A DNA stretch of 64,000 bases, from the NCBI GenBank assembly GCA_963969595.1, contig OZ018413.1, positions 12,637,711 through 12,701,710 of the forward strand, read 5' to 3'. The DNA is from Neckera pumila. Its lineage: Eukaryota > Streptophyta > Bryopsida > Hypnales > Neckeraceae. The notes below the pieces were generated by a model. It did no database searches. It saw only the letters and a program-made list of their open reading frames with translations, and was not told the origin of the DNA. The position numbers were made by a program, and so were the translations under genes. This document shows, piece after piece, positions 36,931-48,845 of this stretch (the stretch's first letter is position 1; the number at the start of each line of letters is the position of its first letter).

Positions 36931-37970
36931 AGTGCTAGTAGCAATAGCTATTGCATTAGCACATGGTAATTATAGGACTTCAATCCCCCAAAATTCTTCT
37001 TTCAAATACACTTGCCAACGTCTAAAGAAAAGCCACTTGGTATCTTCAATGATTCTAAGACTCTGCACAACAACGGACATCCACTGTCACAAAAAAAGGT
37101 AAAGGATTCAAATTAAACTCCCTGAATTAAACAAATGGGCATCCCAAGCACCAGCTAGAAGAAAGTCACAAAGTCAGGTCCCAAAGTCAATACAGGCAAC
37201 GGCATCCAAAGTCCAGGGACATAAATTTCCACCAACAAGCAGTTCTTAAGCCCCTTTTGTCCTTCATTCATTAACTTATTAATTGAAAATCCAGATTTCA
37301 TCCACATCCATCCCCCTAACCCCAACCTAGCCCTACCTTGGACCCTATATTTTAATCCTAAAAAAATTAAAAACCAACCCTTTTTATACCCGCTGTTTTT
37401 TATTTGAATCCCTTCTCATGTTTTTCTAGCCCCTAATTTATTTCTATATTTCTTCAAAAAATTTACTCCAATTAATAAATCATACCCTACTTTTATCACA
37501 CATCGTTTCTAAAGAATCACCAGTGCTGGCCCCGAGTTAAACTCTTAACAATTTAGTGTTTTGAATCATTCTCTATTTTTTTCTACGTACTATTTTTTTC
37601 CTTTATGTTGTATAATTCCAAGTGATCTGAAAATTTTCAAGCATGTAGCCAACTCGCCTTGGGAGATGAATCCAAAGACGCACAACCATTTTGGATATTA
37701 TTCATACAAATATGAACTTGTGAAGTGCAGCTGCCCGATTTTTCGCAGGGTCCAAAAAAGGTTTTTTGTCACTTCAAATGCTAGTATCTTGCAATCTACA
37801 TGGTGGAAATTTCTGAAATTTTTTCCACATCTTCTCAAACCACCATACTAGAAGATCCTATGGTTACATGTGTTCAAAATTTTTTTTTTCAAAAATTTGA
37901 TACTTGTACTAGAAATGGCAGTTTTGGAGCAGTTTTGGTGAAAACATAGTCAAAAATCTTTAAAGGTTAA

Positions 37971-39980
37971 CAAAACAAGAGATATCAAACTTCTTGAGTT
38001 TTTAGAGAAGTTGTAGAAAATATAGATGCATATTATTTCAAAGCATTATTTAATAGTTTAGCCTTCATTAATTATTGTTAATAAAGTATGATAAAAATTC
38101 CATCAATATAACCACATTTGAGTTAGACCATTGATTCTCAAAACAATATTAGTATTTATATTGATTATTTAGCATAAAGAGTATGTATACTATAGATTTG
38201 GGGCAATTTGGTAATGATATATATTATCCGCAACTATTAGTATAAGAATATGATACAAATATAGAAATAACAAATCTATATCTATTCATAATATGAATAT
38301 GCAATTCATCAATTTTTTTGAAAATTTTGAAAGTATGTTAGAAAAATCTATAAGAATTTTAAATTTTTTATAAAGACATCAAACTAAATACTAAAGTAGA
38401 ATATCATATTTGTATTCGGAAATTCCATATGGTAAAGTTACCTCTAAAGTTCTAAAGTCTCTTTAGAGGACAAATGGAAATTTAGGTAGGCTGTTATGAT
38501 TTCATTTTTTTTTGTGATTTATTGAATTTTTTTTTCAGGATAGAAAAATATATTAGCTTTTTAGAAATATATTTTTCATTTAGTTTCGCCACCAAAAAAT
38601 TTCCATTTCTTTCAGAATACATTTTTCTCTATTTAAAAACCTTTGATTCATTCCATTTGGATAAGTGACAAAAAAGTTATGGAACATTTTATTTTGCAAG
38701 TATGCAGAGCATCTTTGTGAGAAAACTACTCATTATCTTTGTTTTTGAACTCAATTTTCACAATAAAAAATAGAACTCATAGGTTTTAGTTTGCTTACTA
38801 GAACAATGTCATTTTTAAGATTTGCATATTTTGATTTTATCTTAGAGCTATATACAATTTAGTCTTTTTTCTTGTCTCCAACTTACTTCTCCTTAACAAT
38901 TTTTTAAAGGATGAAAATCAAATTTACATATAGTTTTTTTTCAAGATTTTTCAACTCGATTTTTCAATAAAAAATATTTCAAAATCTAAATCTATAGTCC
39001 AAAAAATGGCAAACTTAAAAATATTCAATGGCTTATAATTTAATGTCCCCTCTAAATGGTTTCAAATGCTAGTATCTTCCAATCTATGCAGTCAACTTCA
39101 CAAAAATTCTATGACATGTTTTAATACAAGTTTAGTATATGATCTTGTGGATCAACACCTAAAATTTTCATTTTTCTATTCTCTTACCTTAATGCAACAG
39201 AAATGATACTATTGAGTGGCTTTTGACAAAAAAAGGCTTTGGAACTTTAAGGGTTAACAACCACAATAACACATATTCAATTTGAAATTGCAATATTTTT
39301 TTCCTTTTGCATTTTTGTAAGATAGGAGGGAAATTTAAATGAAATTAATTTTGCTTGGTTGTTAAAGTCAACTTTATTTGAAATCATCTTTAAAAATGCA
39401 TAGTTAGGATGATGTTTAAAACTTATTCAAGCAATTCATCAAAAATTAAAAACTCAAGCATTTTTGTAAGTATATGCTTTTGCAAATCAACAAGATTGAA
39501 GAAGTAATACAAGATTTAGGAGTTTAGGGTAATTATTCAACTTGATTGAAGTACAAATGATTAGATGGTTATGATCCCCTTTTATTATTGTCTCATTGGC
39601 TAATTTGGGTCTCACTTTAAATTAGCATCAACCACCCAATTTCTAAGAAAGTCTCATTGATGAATGGACAATCCTCCATTTGTCTCCAAAATGCAAGACA
39701 TTATGAAACCTTGATCTTTTAGAAGTTTTCCTTCACTTTGGAATAAAGGAAGTCACTATAACTTTCAAGACCTTCAATAAATTTGGAGATAATGCAATCC
39801 TCATGAGGTGCGCTTACAATTTTGTCAGCAAGTTTAGTGAACCTTGACATTTGACATGCTGATTTTGTTAGCAAGTTTGGAGACATAGTGAGGAACCTCC
39901 TTCAATGGTGACTCCCCCAAATGCATTTGAGCTCAAAATGACTTAAAATTTGGGTGTCATTGTTACAAAGATTTTAGCTC
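37971..39980. repeat. AT-rich region with diverged TTAA-family fragment
   Basis: From about 38600 to 39257 the sequence follows the B subfamily in reverse (TTTGATTCATTCCATTTGG, AAAAGTTATGGA, CTATTGAGTGGCTTTTGACA) and ends GGAACTTTAAGGG plus TTAA at 39254-39257. The opposite end is not recognisable. Nothing else was identified. Confidence 0.6.
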
Positions 39981-40914
39981 TTAACCCCTAAAGTTTCATG
40001 ACTATGTAATCACCCAAAACGCTCCAAAACTGCCATTTCTAATACAACTACCAATTTTTTGGAAAAAACAATTTTTGACACATGTAACTATAGGATCTTG
40101 TAGTATGATATTTTGAAAACATGTGGTAAAAATTTCAAAAAATTCCACCTTGTGGATCATAAGATATAAGCATTCAAAGTCTTGAAAACCATCCTGCGAA
40201 AAACCGGGCAGCTGCACTTTGCAAGCTCACTTCTCAAGCTCACTTTTCAATGAAAAATTGCCAATAAAGGTGGTGCTTCTTTGAATTCAGTTTCCTAAAC
40301 AAGTTGTCTATATACTTGAAAAATTTCACATCGTTTGGAATTGTACAACATATAGGAAAAAAATAGTAAGTAGAAAGAAGTAGAAAATGATTCAAAATAC
40401 TAAATTGTTAAAAATTTAATTATGGAATTTAGAAATGCCAATCCCAACGGTTGTAATGTTGTAATAATCAATCTACATCCTAGGATTTTATTTTTTTCCA
40501 AAAATATTGAAAATTGAGTTAAATAAACGACTTTAAAGTTTTCTTTAGAGTAGAGAGTCCATAACTGCCCGCAATTCAAAAACCCTCATAACTTTTGACT
40601 CATTGGTTGAAATGGAACGACTCAAAGCTTTTTAAGTATATATAAATGTAGAGAACCAATCTCAAAAAAAATTCCAAAAAAAATGATTTTTTTTTTATCT
40701 GCCCAAACTGCCCAATTACAAAAAAAAATAACATATTTGGTCACAACTTTTGACTCGTATTTCGAAATGTTATGAAACTTGGTACACATGAAGTTATTTC
40801 TTGCCTCCACCTTCTATTGAAATTTCAGCCTCAAATATGGATATCTCTAGTCACATGTACCTGCCCTTTATTTCTATACGGCCAAAAAATGCATATTGGT
40901 CCTTTAGGGGTTAA
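39981..40914 (+). mobile_element. TTAA-flanked element, subfamily A, copy A3
   Basis: TTAA at 39981-39984 plus CCCCTAAAGTTTCATGAC starts it; TTGGTCCTTTAGGGG plus TTAA at 40911-40914 ends it. It is nearly co-linear with 17197-18126, differing by small indels such as a local duplication of CTCAAGCTCACTT near 40230. It is noncoding. Confidence 0.9.
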
Positions 40915-42277
40915 GAATGTTATGAGTTTCAAGAACTTCAATGAGTGCCCCCTTGATAAAGTGTCCTTCATTATTAGTGAAACTTTATGGGTCAATTTTA
41001 GAAACAGCACATCCCCATGCCTCATGAAAGATTTCATAGTGATGTAAATTTTTTGAAGTCTAAATGGTAAGAGATTTTGTCCTCTAAATTGATTTGTACT
41101 ATTAGTCAGTGTGACAAGAATCTACAAAATGTCATCCTACTTGATATAAGGTAAACCAGCCCATTGTGGTCAAACTTTGGAGTCTACCTTCATGCCATTG
41201 TTGAAATTTTTCAAATTTTTTCCAACACAAAGATAAGTGTAAGAGACAATGTGGACATTTGAAATTATATTTTTTGGACCAAGTATGAATTAGTTCTGAA
41301 TTTTTGAAGTGATCAGCTCATAGGGGTTTGTAGTCCACCTTATGACCAACAAAACTTGAATCCAATATGGTCATCTTCCTACCCAATGTAATCACAACAA
41401 TTTCAAACATGAAAGACCTAAAAAATCAATTTTTACAAAGAATTTTATACTGAAAAGTTGGAAATACCTATATGAGGTCACTAATTATTTCATAACTACC
41501 ATGTAAGGCATTGATTGTGGTCTGAAAAACCACAATGGGGTCATTAGGTGTCCATCATGGACCATTTGACCGCAATGGGGTCTTTTACCTTAAGTAATTT
41601 AGAGTAGACTGAAATTCTATTGAATCGTGCCAATTTCCTTTAAAATTCAATTTTGTAGCGACACTAATTACCCCACACACTATTAGTACAAATCACCGCA
41701 CCTTAAAATGATCAATTGAATCTCAAAGAGGCTGAATGCTCAACACTTGGTTGAATTTGTAAAATATAATTGGAGATCTTGCATGCAGAATTGTGTTTCA
41801 ATCCTTGCCAAGATCCAGCAAAAATTTGAATGGGTTTAGGGTATGTGAGAACCAGTAATTCTACGCTACGGGTACATGAATTACCTCTAACGTTTCCCAA
41901 TCGCATGGAAGATAAAAAAGCACTGTCCTAAACTTTAAAAATCAACTGTCCGAATTTGAGGGATCTGTACTGAGTCTAGATCTGAAGATCCTAATTGGGC
42001 ATTTTACAATAGAAACCCAATATGCCTTGCCCCTACTCTGCTTACATTGTCACGGTGTTTTCTGGAACTGATGAAACATATTCACTCAACGCCACTTGGT
42101 TGCAGAAAGTGGAGAGTCCTGCCAATAAGGTGTCGTAAACTGGTATTGTACAAAACTGAATGCAATGGAAAACAGTCGTGCCCCCCTCTCAGGTTGTCCT
42201 GCCGTAGAAGAGCCTATATAAGCTGACACTGTCCATGTCTCCTTCCTATAGAATTACCAAAATGTCATTCCACTTGT
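40915..42277. other. Spacer downstream of the DDT gene
   Basis: AT-rich with no gene signal to about 41900. The last few hundred bases are less AT-rich and likely include the DDT gene's 3' UTR. Confidence 0.45.
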
Positions 42278-45200
42278 TCACGACGGTCTCAATTTGTTCA
42301 CGTAAGCCAGGAACCCTGTGAGGCGTGGGGCTGTGCGGACTCGTTCTGAACGTCGCACAGAGGCTTCCTCAACTGCGTACTTCTGTGCCAGCTCCTTAGA
42401 TCTCTTCTGCAATGCATTGCTTCATTACCACAGCCAAGATTTTCATGTCAGATATGTCTCAAGCAGAAATACTACAAACAACCTTCAACAAAGATGATTC
42501 ATGAAATCGAATATTCTAGCTTAGATTATTTAGAACGGCAAACAAATATGGATGTGGAATACAAGATAAGTACAGTAGATGACATGGCAATTTCATTATC
42601 CTGATAAAAGTTATTATCGATGCTCCAAGGGGCAAAAACGCCATTCACCTGATTTTGACTTGATACTTCTCCAACTGCTTCTGCAGTGCCCTCTCCCTTA
42701 TCCCTTTCACATTCAAGGAACCGATCAACGCATCAAGCTGCACAAAAGACGATCATCCAAATGAGGAAAAAACCCTCGGTGATATGGGAGCTATGGACAG
42801 ATCCAATATTCTGAACTGCAAATCAGTGTTCAACAAGAGACAGGACCGAATATAAGAGTTACCTCTTCTTTCGCAGAGTAGTAACCCCATCGTGACGAAT
42901 CGTCGCTCTCCACAAACACCCGACCCTCTCTATTGAAAAACCAGAAGCGATTATGGAAGCGATCCTTCCCAAGAGGAGTTGTGAGAACGATCAGCTTATC
43001 CGTTTCTCGCTCCAACTGTTCATGCTGCAGTAGATTATGCAGGATACAAACTTAACATTAAAAATATTCTGCGCCCATTAAAAGAAACTCCTGTAAAACT
43101 AACGAAACTGCAGGGACCAGTGCAAAGGTGATTGTTTGCAAGGAACTAGGAAACCCACCTTCCTCTGCCTTTCATACACCTTTTGCTCCTGCAATTTGCG
43201 CTCTGCCAAGGCCTCAGCCTGCTCTTTCCTCTTCTCCTGCAATTTCTTCTGTTCTTCGATTCTCTGCCTTTCTCTCTCTTGTTCCTCGGCAAATTTCTTC
43301 TCCACCTTCTTGCGAAGGAGCTCTTTCCTAGAACGACTGACAGACACAGGCTCGATATCTTCTTGTTTACTGTCAATTCAAAACACCAATGTATTCAGTA
43401 ACTTGCAAATGAGCTGCATACAAGACAGGAACCATGACTGAATTAAAGGTCCAGAAGAAAATCCAGTGCATCCAGACCTTCGTCGCTCTGAAATTCAGAC
43501 CTAAAACTTTGTGTCCTTGGCAAGTCAGATAGTCATCTGATATATTTCAATAACAGATAGAGAATCCTGAAAAGAGGGTCGCCCTCAAGATGCGCTGGGT
43601 CAAGAAATAGGTTCAGAAGAATTCTATCAGAACCATAATCAGCTAGACAAGTATCAAAGATTAGTGCAAATCGTCCAGTAGATTCCTTACTCTCACCCAC
43701 TGGTCGAGCAAAGAACTCACGTAATTGCCGCAGAATAAAAATTAATACAAAACAATAAGCTTACCAACATCATGAGAATGTCGATAATCTCGCAATCAAC
43801 TATCAAATCCCAAATAATTGCACGACCAGGACGTGAAATAACTTTCATTTTCTAATTTGGTACATACCTTGAATTTCCATTACTAACAGGTGAATGACTC
43901 CCAAATGAGTTGCGCTTCCCTTTCACTATCCATCCTGTCGGGTGAAGGTCTTCAGCATCCTTATCATCACCATCCTCTACAACCACATAGAGATGGCAGT
44001 GAGGCACTCAACTCATAGATCACACAGTCTCACTGTGGACTTCAACAGAAAAAAATCTAACATCTGAAAAAACATCGGGAGAAGTTTGGAAACGTGAATT
44101 ATCTTCTCATACCTGGCTCTCCGTTCTCTAAATTATCTCCTCCATGTTCCCCAATATCTCTCCCGTCTGCTTGCCCAGACCGATGCTGTTTCATGAGTTC
44201 CCTTTCTTCCTTTCTCCGTTTAACCTCTTCGGCCTCAAGCTCTCTCTTCTGGGAAACGATATGTTGCAAATCCCCAATATTGTCATCAATCTGATTCCTG
44301 ATAGTTGTAGAATTGAGACAATTGTTGACTAACGTCCGCAGGATATTCACTTTTTCGACGATCTTAACTTGCTTATAGTAACCTTGTCGAATCATGGAAA
44401 TTACATTACTCGTCACTTCTGTTTGGCTTGGCAACTCCAAGAAGTCGCAGAGGTCGTCCTTCCAGTTGGTCATGGAGAACTCGGTTCGTTTCTTCCTCTT
44501 ATGCTGAAACTCGTCTTTCAGGACGGGGTCGGTCAAAGCTGCTCGGAGCAAGGAATGAGTCATTTCTAATAACAATGGAGCCTCCCCTTCCTTGTAGTCA
44601 AGAGACTTTTCAAAATCCTCCAAGGTGAAGGGTGAGAGAAGGAGAGCCTTGCCGAACAAGGAACAGAAGTCCCAGACCATCAACACGTCGCCTGTGCACT
44701 CAACAGGCACACCAAAGTCGGTTGCTGCGACCGGCCGGTCGGACAGGGGAGGGTCACTTGCTGATGGCTTGACATGAGTGTCCTCGATTGGATAGCGAAT
44801 GGGCTGTGGTATCACTGCACAAATCCATGAAGTTACAAAAGGTTAAAACCATACCGAAATGGACCGATACTATTCCTATCCGACAACAAATAGTCAGATC
44901 ATTCATTGCTTTAGAAAAGATATTCCCATACCTCCTTCGGAAACTTATTGAAATGCAGGACGTGTGATCTACACCGCATCATGTAGGAATTTAACTTCCG
45001 CAATGACATGCATCACTTCACAGACTCGTTTCAAAATAATCCGAGATTATCTGATTTTCAGAACTCAAACAATTGCAGCAAACAAAGATGACAAACTGAT
45101 GAAGATCCAAAATCCACGAAAAATAAAATTGAGGACAGAACAGACCTCGTTCCACATGTTGCCGTTTACCCTCGCTCTTCTTCCTGACTACAGTGGCCTC

Positions 45201-46694
45201 GCTTCTCTTTCTTTTCCTGACCACTTGTACTCCATTTTGCACTTCCGCAGCCTAAATTGAAAAGTTCATTCACATTAACAGACATAACGAGCCAAGTCCT
45301 AACGATTATGCCCTCAGGCAAATAAATCCATTACCAATGAAGAAAGATGATTTTTGAAGACCATGAACCCTACATTGGATTGAAGATGAATATCTCAAAA
45401 CGCAAATGAAGCGGAAGATATATAGAACGAGGTACCTCGCAAGTTCAACATAGATTACAACTACGGAAGAACATGACACAACTAGTACTTGCAAAACAGT
45501 TGTGAAGCACTCACTTCAGCCTTCACTTCAACTTTTTTGCCGGATGAACTTCGCCGCGAGTTTTTTTCAGCGGTACCGGTAATCTTTGGTCGTTCAGGAG
45601 CCTGAATTGGTATCTTGTACTTTCGGGCAAGCTTATCGTGCACAACCCAGGCTGAGTTCCGGGAAGGACCTGAAAAGGCTGTCTCTCTAATGAATGCCTT
45701 GAGAAGAGCTCGTGAGAATGGAAGCTTCTTGCGCCGCAAATTCTCCGCAAGAACTGTCTGAGACGAACCAATTTTCTTCCCTTCTTCGTCCAACCAAGCA
45801 ATCTCGTACAAAGGGCTTTCATCCTCCTCTTGGTCAAAAACTTTCAAAACCTTACAGATACCTAACATTTCGTCTCGCACCCCAGTGACCTCCTCCCCTG
45901 GTACATATCTTTCCTTGAACACTTTGTAAACTCTATCCACCAGTTCATCAATACGCAAAGGGCCTGAAACAACAAAAACCGTAAACCCCCGGATGGAACC
46001 AATGCATATACCTACATTATATATTCAGGTAATCATGCACATCTGGTCTCTATCACCGAAAAAGAAATGTAACAGCCAACTTCAGAAACCAGAAGTGATG
46101 CCAACGTCAACAACAAAAAACTTACTCAATTGAACCATATGCAAAACAGGTCCCATGAATTCCTTCGGAAACGACTGCACTTTCTCCGTCGCCTTGCGCT
46201 CCGAAACTAAAGCTTCCTCGTAAGTCAAATTCGTTTTCCCCGAAACTTTGCACGTCCAGACTCTCCGCCGGTAAAATTTCATGCAACTCAAATATTCACT
46301 GCACCTCACCAGTCAAGGAGAAAAAAATACAAAAGAAACAAAAAAACAGCAGCAATAACAACTACATCAATCCACGGAGGGGGGAAACACAACAGACAAT
46401 AATAAAACAACACAATAACAACAACAACAGCAACAACAACAGCAACAACAGAAAACTAGGAAAAAAAACAAAGCAAACATCCAATAACCAAGAACGCGAT
46501 CGAGTCACCAAACAACCACGAGACCCAAACCACAACCAACCGTCAACGACAAAAAGCCGCAACCGAACGCAGCAAGGATACGTGTAATCGCGAAAGACTT
46601 CCTTCGTGAATCGCACTTGAAACACATCCTCATCCGGCAACAAGTCCTTGGGCGGTTTCCGGAGCACATACGGCTTCCGCTTGAACAGCGGCAT
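42278..46694 (-). CDS. WAC-DDT-WHIM domain protein, ISWI partner-like
   Basis: Nuclear chromatin-remodelling subunit related to ACF1/WSTF; plant DDT proteins bind ISWI ATPases to space nucleosomes. Ten exons (5' to 3'): 46582-46694, 46126-46298, 45515-45963, 45146-45251, 44113-44814, 43868-43976, 43159-43369, 42863-43024, 42649-42737, 42278-42419. All phases agree, giving 751 residues. Domains: WAC at ~1-100 (MPLFKRKPYV, FQVRFTKEVFRDY, RVWTCKVSGKTNLTYEEAL). DDT at ~313-375 (VLMVWDFCSLFGKALLLSPF). WHIM-like helix block at ~398-455. Charged coiled coils at ~468-490 and 555-620. WHIM2-like at ~628-672 (KDRFHNRFWFF, VESDDSSRWGYYSAKEE). The tail ends RSERVRTAPR...FLAYVNK. The last intron fits best with an acceptor at 42420, giving SNALQKRSKELA; the stronger-looking CAG at 42407 breaks the frame. 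A (CAA/CAG)n tract at 46410-46451 sits in intron 1. Confidence 0.93.
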
Positions 46695-47750
46695 TCTGAA
46701 ACCCTGGGAGCTTCCACTTCCCACACAATGCCGCAGAGCCAAACAATGAAAATAATCAACACGCAGGATGCCAATTCAGAAGCTCCACTCTGCCACTCCG
46801 CATCACGACTCTCCCGTCGCGCCTTCTTCCCAAATTAGGTTTACGCTCTTCTCACAAGACACACAAACCCTTCCCACAGTCCCCTTTTTCCCTTTCTCCC
46901 CTGCCCTCGCCTTGACGTCCGATTCTGTCCGAATTCACCACAGTCGCTCAAAAAGACTCAGAAAAATCGCAGAAGAAACGTAAGGAAAGCCGTGAATTGA
47001 TCGCGTGAGAGAGACGAAGCGAAAGAAGCTTAAGAAACAGGAAGACGCTGTCGAAAGGCGATGGGCGATGGCGGTGAAAAACACTTTGCGCCTCGCGTCG
47101 CGTCGCTCGCCTTCGCAGTGAAGCGCTTGCGCGGCCACCAGGGACGGACTGGTTTCAAGTAGCAGTACTGTAGTGTGCGGGCTGCCTGGTTTCGACGAAC
47201 GTTCGACTACTTCCGTCCGAAACAGCACTACTCGTCCATGTTTCGTCGTAATCTACCGCGAACTTTCACTCTCTGGTTGTGATTTTCCGCAAGGGACGAC
47301 GGACGGGTCCCCTGCTTCCGTTGGACGTGCAACTTCACGTCGGGAAGAGTTCAGGCTCGTCGACGGACGTTGCGACGGACGTTTTGAGGTTTTGGTTCGG
47401 GTTCGGGGATTCTCGTTGACGGGAGGGGACGCGGACGGGGGTTTGCTCGGGGTGGGGGACGAGAAAGGTCGTTTTATCGTTCCTGTGTTTGCGAGTAATC
47501 TCCCGCCATTCCATGGGGGTGACGATCGTTCGGGTTCTCGTTCGGTCGGTATTCGTTCGTTGGGTTTTTTTGGAGGCGGGGGCTTTGGGGGAACTGGGGA
47601 AGGGGACAGTCACATTGTGACATGTGACACATGCAATTGTTTCTGTGAGCCCACGTACAGGCTTAGAATGGTTGTTAGTTTTGTTTCTATTGAGGTTGAA
47701 GGCCCTGTCACCGTCCAAAGATGAATTTTCTTGCAACATTCAAATTCATT
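46695..47750 (-). promoter_or_regulatory. GC-rich upstream region of the DDT gene
   Basis: CpG-rich stretch, strongest at about 47040-47600, in an otherwise AT-rich neighbourhood; likely promoter and 5' UTR of the DDT gene. It opens a 183-codon frame on the plus strand (47173-47724) that is Gly/Arg/Val-rich without domain features and probably reflects base composition. Confidence 0.5.
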
Positions 47751-47754
47751 TGAT

Positions 47755-48845
47755 TTAAGGTAACTGCACCTAATTATGATCCCTTTTGAAAACCGACCCC
47801 CATGAATTCTTGCATGAAATGTATTGCTTCTATCCATCCATGAAGGCCTAGTGTCAATTTAACCCTTAAAGACAGATTAGTGATCGTAGAAATCATCCAT
47901 TTGGTTACCATGTGAATCATTGGCTTAAAAAATGCAAAAGCACTCAATGGAAGTTAAACTGTTGTAGAAGACCTCCCCTTCTCAGTTCTCACAACAAAAT
48001 TCCAAGGGTGAATAGTTGTACTTTTGTACTACATAAAAGGATTCTTGGACATTGTCATCCATTGGACAAAAAGTATCCACGTTGAAGTTTAAGGGTTAAG
48101 GTAACTACACCTAACTATGATCCACCTTTATAAAACCCACCTTTATTGATTCTTGCATGAAATGTATTGCCTCTATCCATAGGAACCTAGGGTCATTTTT
48201 AGATACACCTGATTAAGATCCCTTTTTAAAACCGACCCCTATGGATTTTTGTGTGAAATGTACTGCCTCTATCTATGGGAGCCTAGGGTCATTTTAGGAT
48301 ACACCTTATTATGATCCCCTTTTGAAATCAACCCCTACAGATTCTTGCATGAAATACATTGCCTCTATCCATGGGAGTCTAAGGTCATTTCAAAATAAAC
48401 CTAATTATAATCCATTTCTGAAACCGACCCCTATGGATTCTTGCATGAAATGCATTGCCTCTAGTTATGGGAGCATGGGGTCATTTCAAAGTACACCTAA
48501 TTATGATCCAATTCTGAAATCGACCCCTCTGAATTCTTGCACAAAATACATTGCCTCTATTTATAGGAGCCTAGGATCATTTCAAGGATGAATTCTTGCA
48601 CGAAATGCACTGCCTCTATTTATGGAGTCTAGAATCATTTTAAGGTACACCTAATTATGATCCTTTCCAGAAAATCCTATGGAATTCTTGCATGAAACTG
48701 TATTGCTTTTATCTACTAGAGACTAGAGTCATTTTAGAGTATATATGATAATGATCTTTTTTTAAATTGAGCCCTATGGATTCTTGCATTAAATGTATTG
48801 TCTCTATCTATAAGAGCTTAGGGTTATTTTAGAATACACTTGTAA
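47755..48845 (+). repeat. Tandem array, ~95-bp unit, about nine copies
   Basis: Units contain ACACCTAATTATGATCC, ACCGACCCCTATGGATTC, TTGCATGAAATG and GCCTCTATC...GGAGCCTAGGGTCATTT. The marker ATTCTTGCA or a near variant recurs near 47802, 48150, 48250, 48341, 48436, 48531, 48590, 48682 and 48779. One unit is interrupted by a 241-bp TTAA element. Several units are near 93-96 bp, so one frame stays open over three units (48322-48591). Confidence 0.85.
47859..48099. mobile_element. Short TTAA-flanked element, 241 bp
   Basis: TTAA at 47859-47862 plus CCCTTAAAGAC starts it; GAAGTTTAAGGG plus TTAA at 48096-48099 ends it. It lies within one unit of the tandem array, so its borders are confirmed by where repeat homology resumes (AGGTAACT.CACCTAA). 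Confidence 0.8.

Larger units (their letters stand above)
25279..37536 (-). mobile_element. 12.26-kb DNA transposon with 15-bp TIRs and 8-bp TSD
   Basis: Perfect 15-bp terminal inverted repeats, CTCGGGGCCAGCACT at 25279-25293 and its complement at 37522-37536, are flanked by the duplicated octamer TTAAACTC (25271-25278 and 37537-37544). Inside, both gene remnants run on the minus strand: a DUF4218/DUF4216 CACTA-type piece near the right end and a longer transposase-like gene in the middle. Three later insertions sit inside: a TTAA element (26326-27395), the CATTA-ended MITE within that, and a CACTA MITE (31228-31498). An 8-bp duplication does not fit CACTA (3 bp) but fits hAT, P or KDZ-like elements. 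The superfamily is therefore open, and the element may be composite. Confidence 0.85.
24833..37970 (-). mobile_element. TTAA-flanked element A4, split by a 12-kb insertion
   Basis: The left half (24833-25278) starts with TTAA plus CCCTAAAG and matches copy A1 in sequence and orientation. The right half (37537-37970) resumes at the homologous point and ends CTTTAAAGG plus TTAA at 37967-37970. Taking out 25279-37536 and one 8-bp duplicate restores an A element of about 870 bp. The homology of the two halves to A1-A3 is what proves the insertion. Confidence 0.88.

Noticed and set aside
25279..37536. Calling the 12-kb insertion a CACTA element
   Set aside because: The ends do not begin CACTA and the duplication is 8 bp, not 3 bp, despite the DUF4218/DUF4216 remnant.
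42406..42408. CAG acceptor at 42407-42408 for the last DDT exon
   Set aside because: It looks stronger but breaks the reading frame; the AG at 42420-42421 keeps phase and adds the expected NALQKRSKELA.
47173..47724. 183-residue plus-strand ORF as a gene
   Set aside because: It overlaps a GC-rich promoter, has no domain or repeat signature, and long chance frames are common in such DNA.
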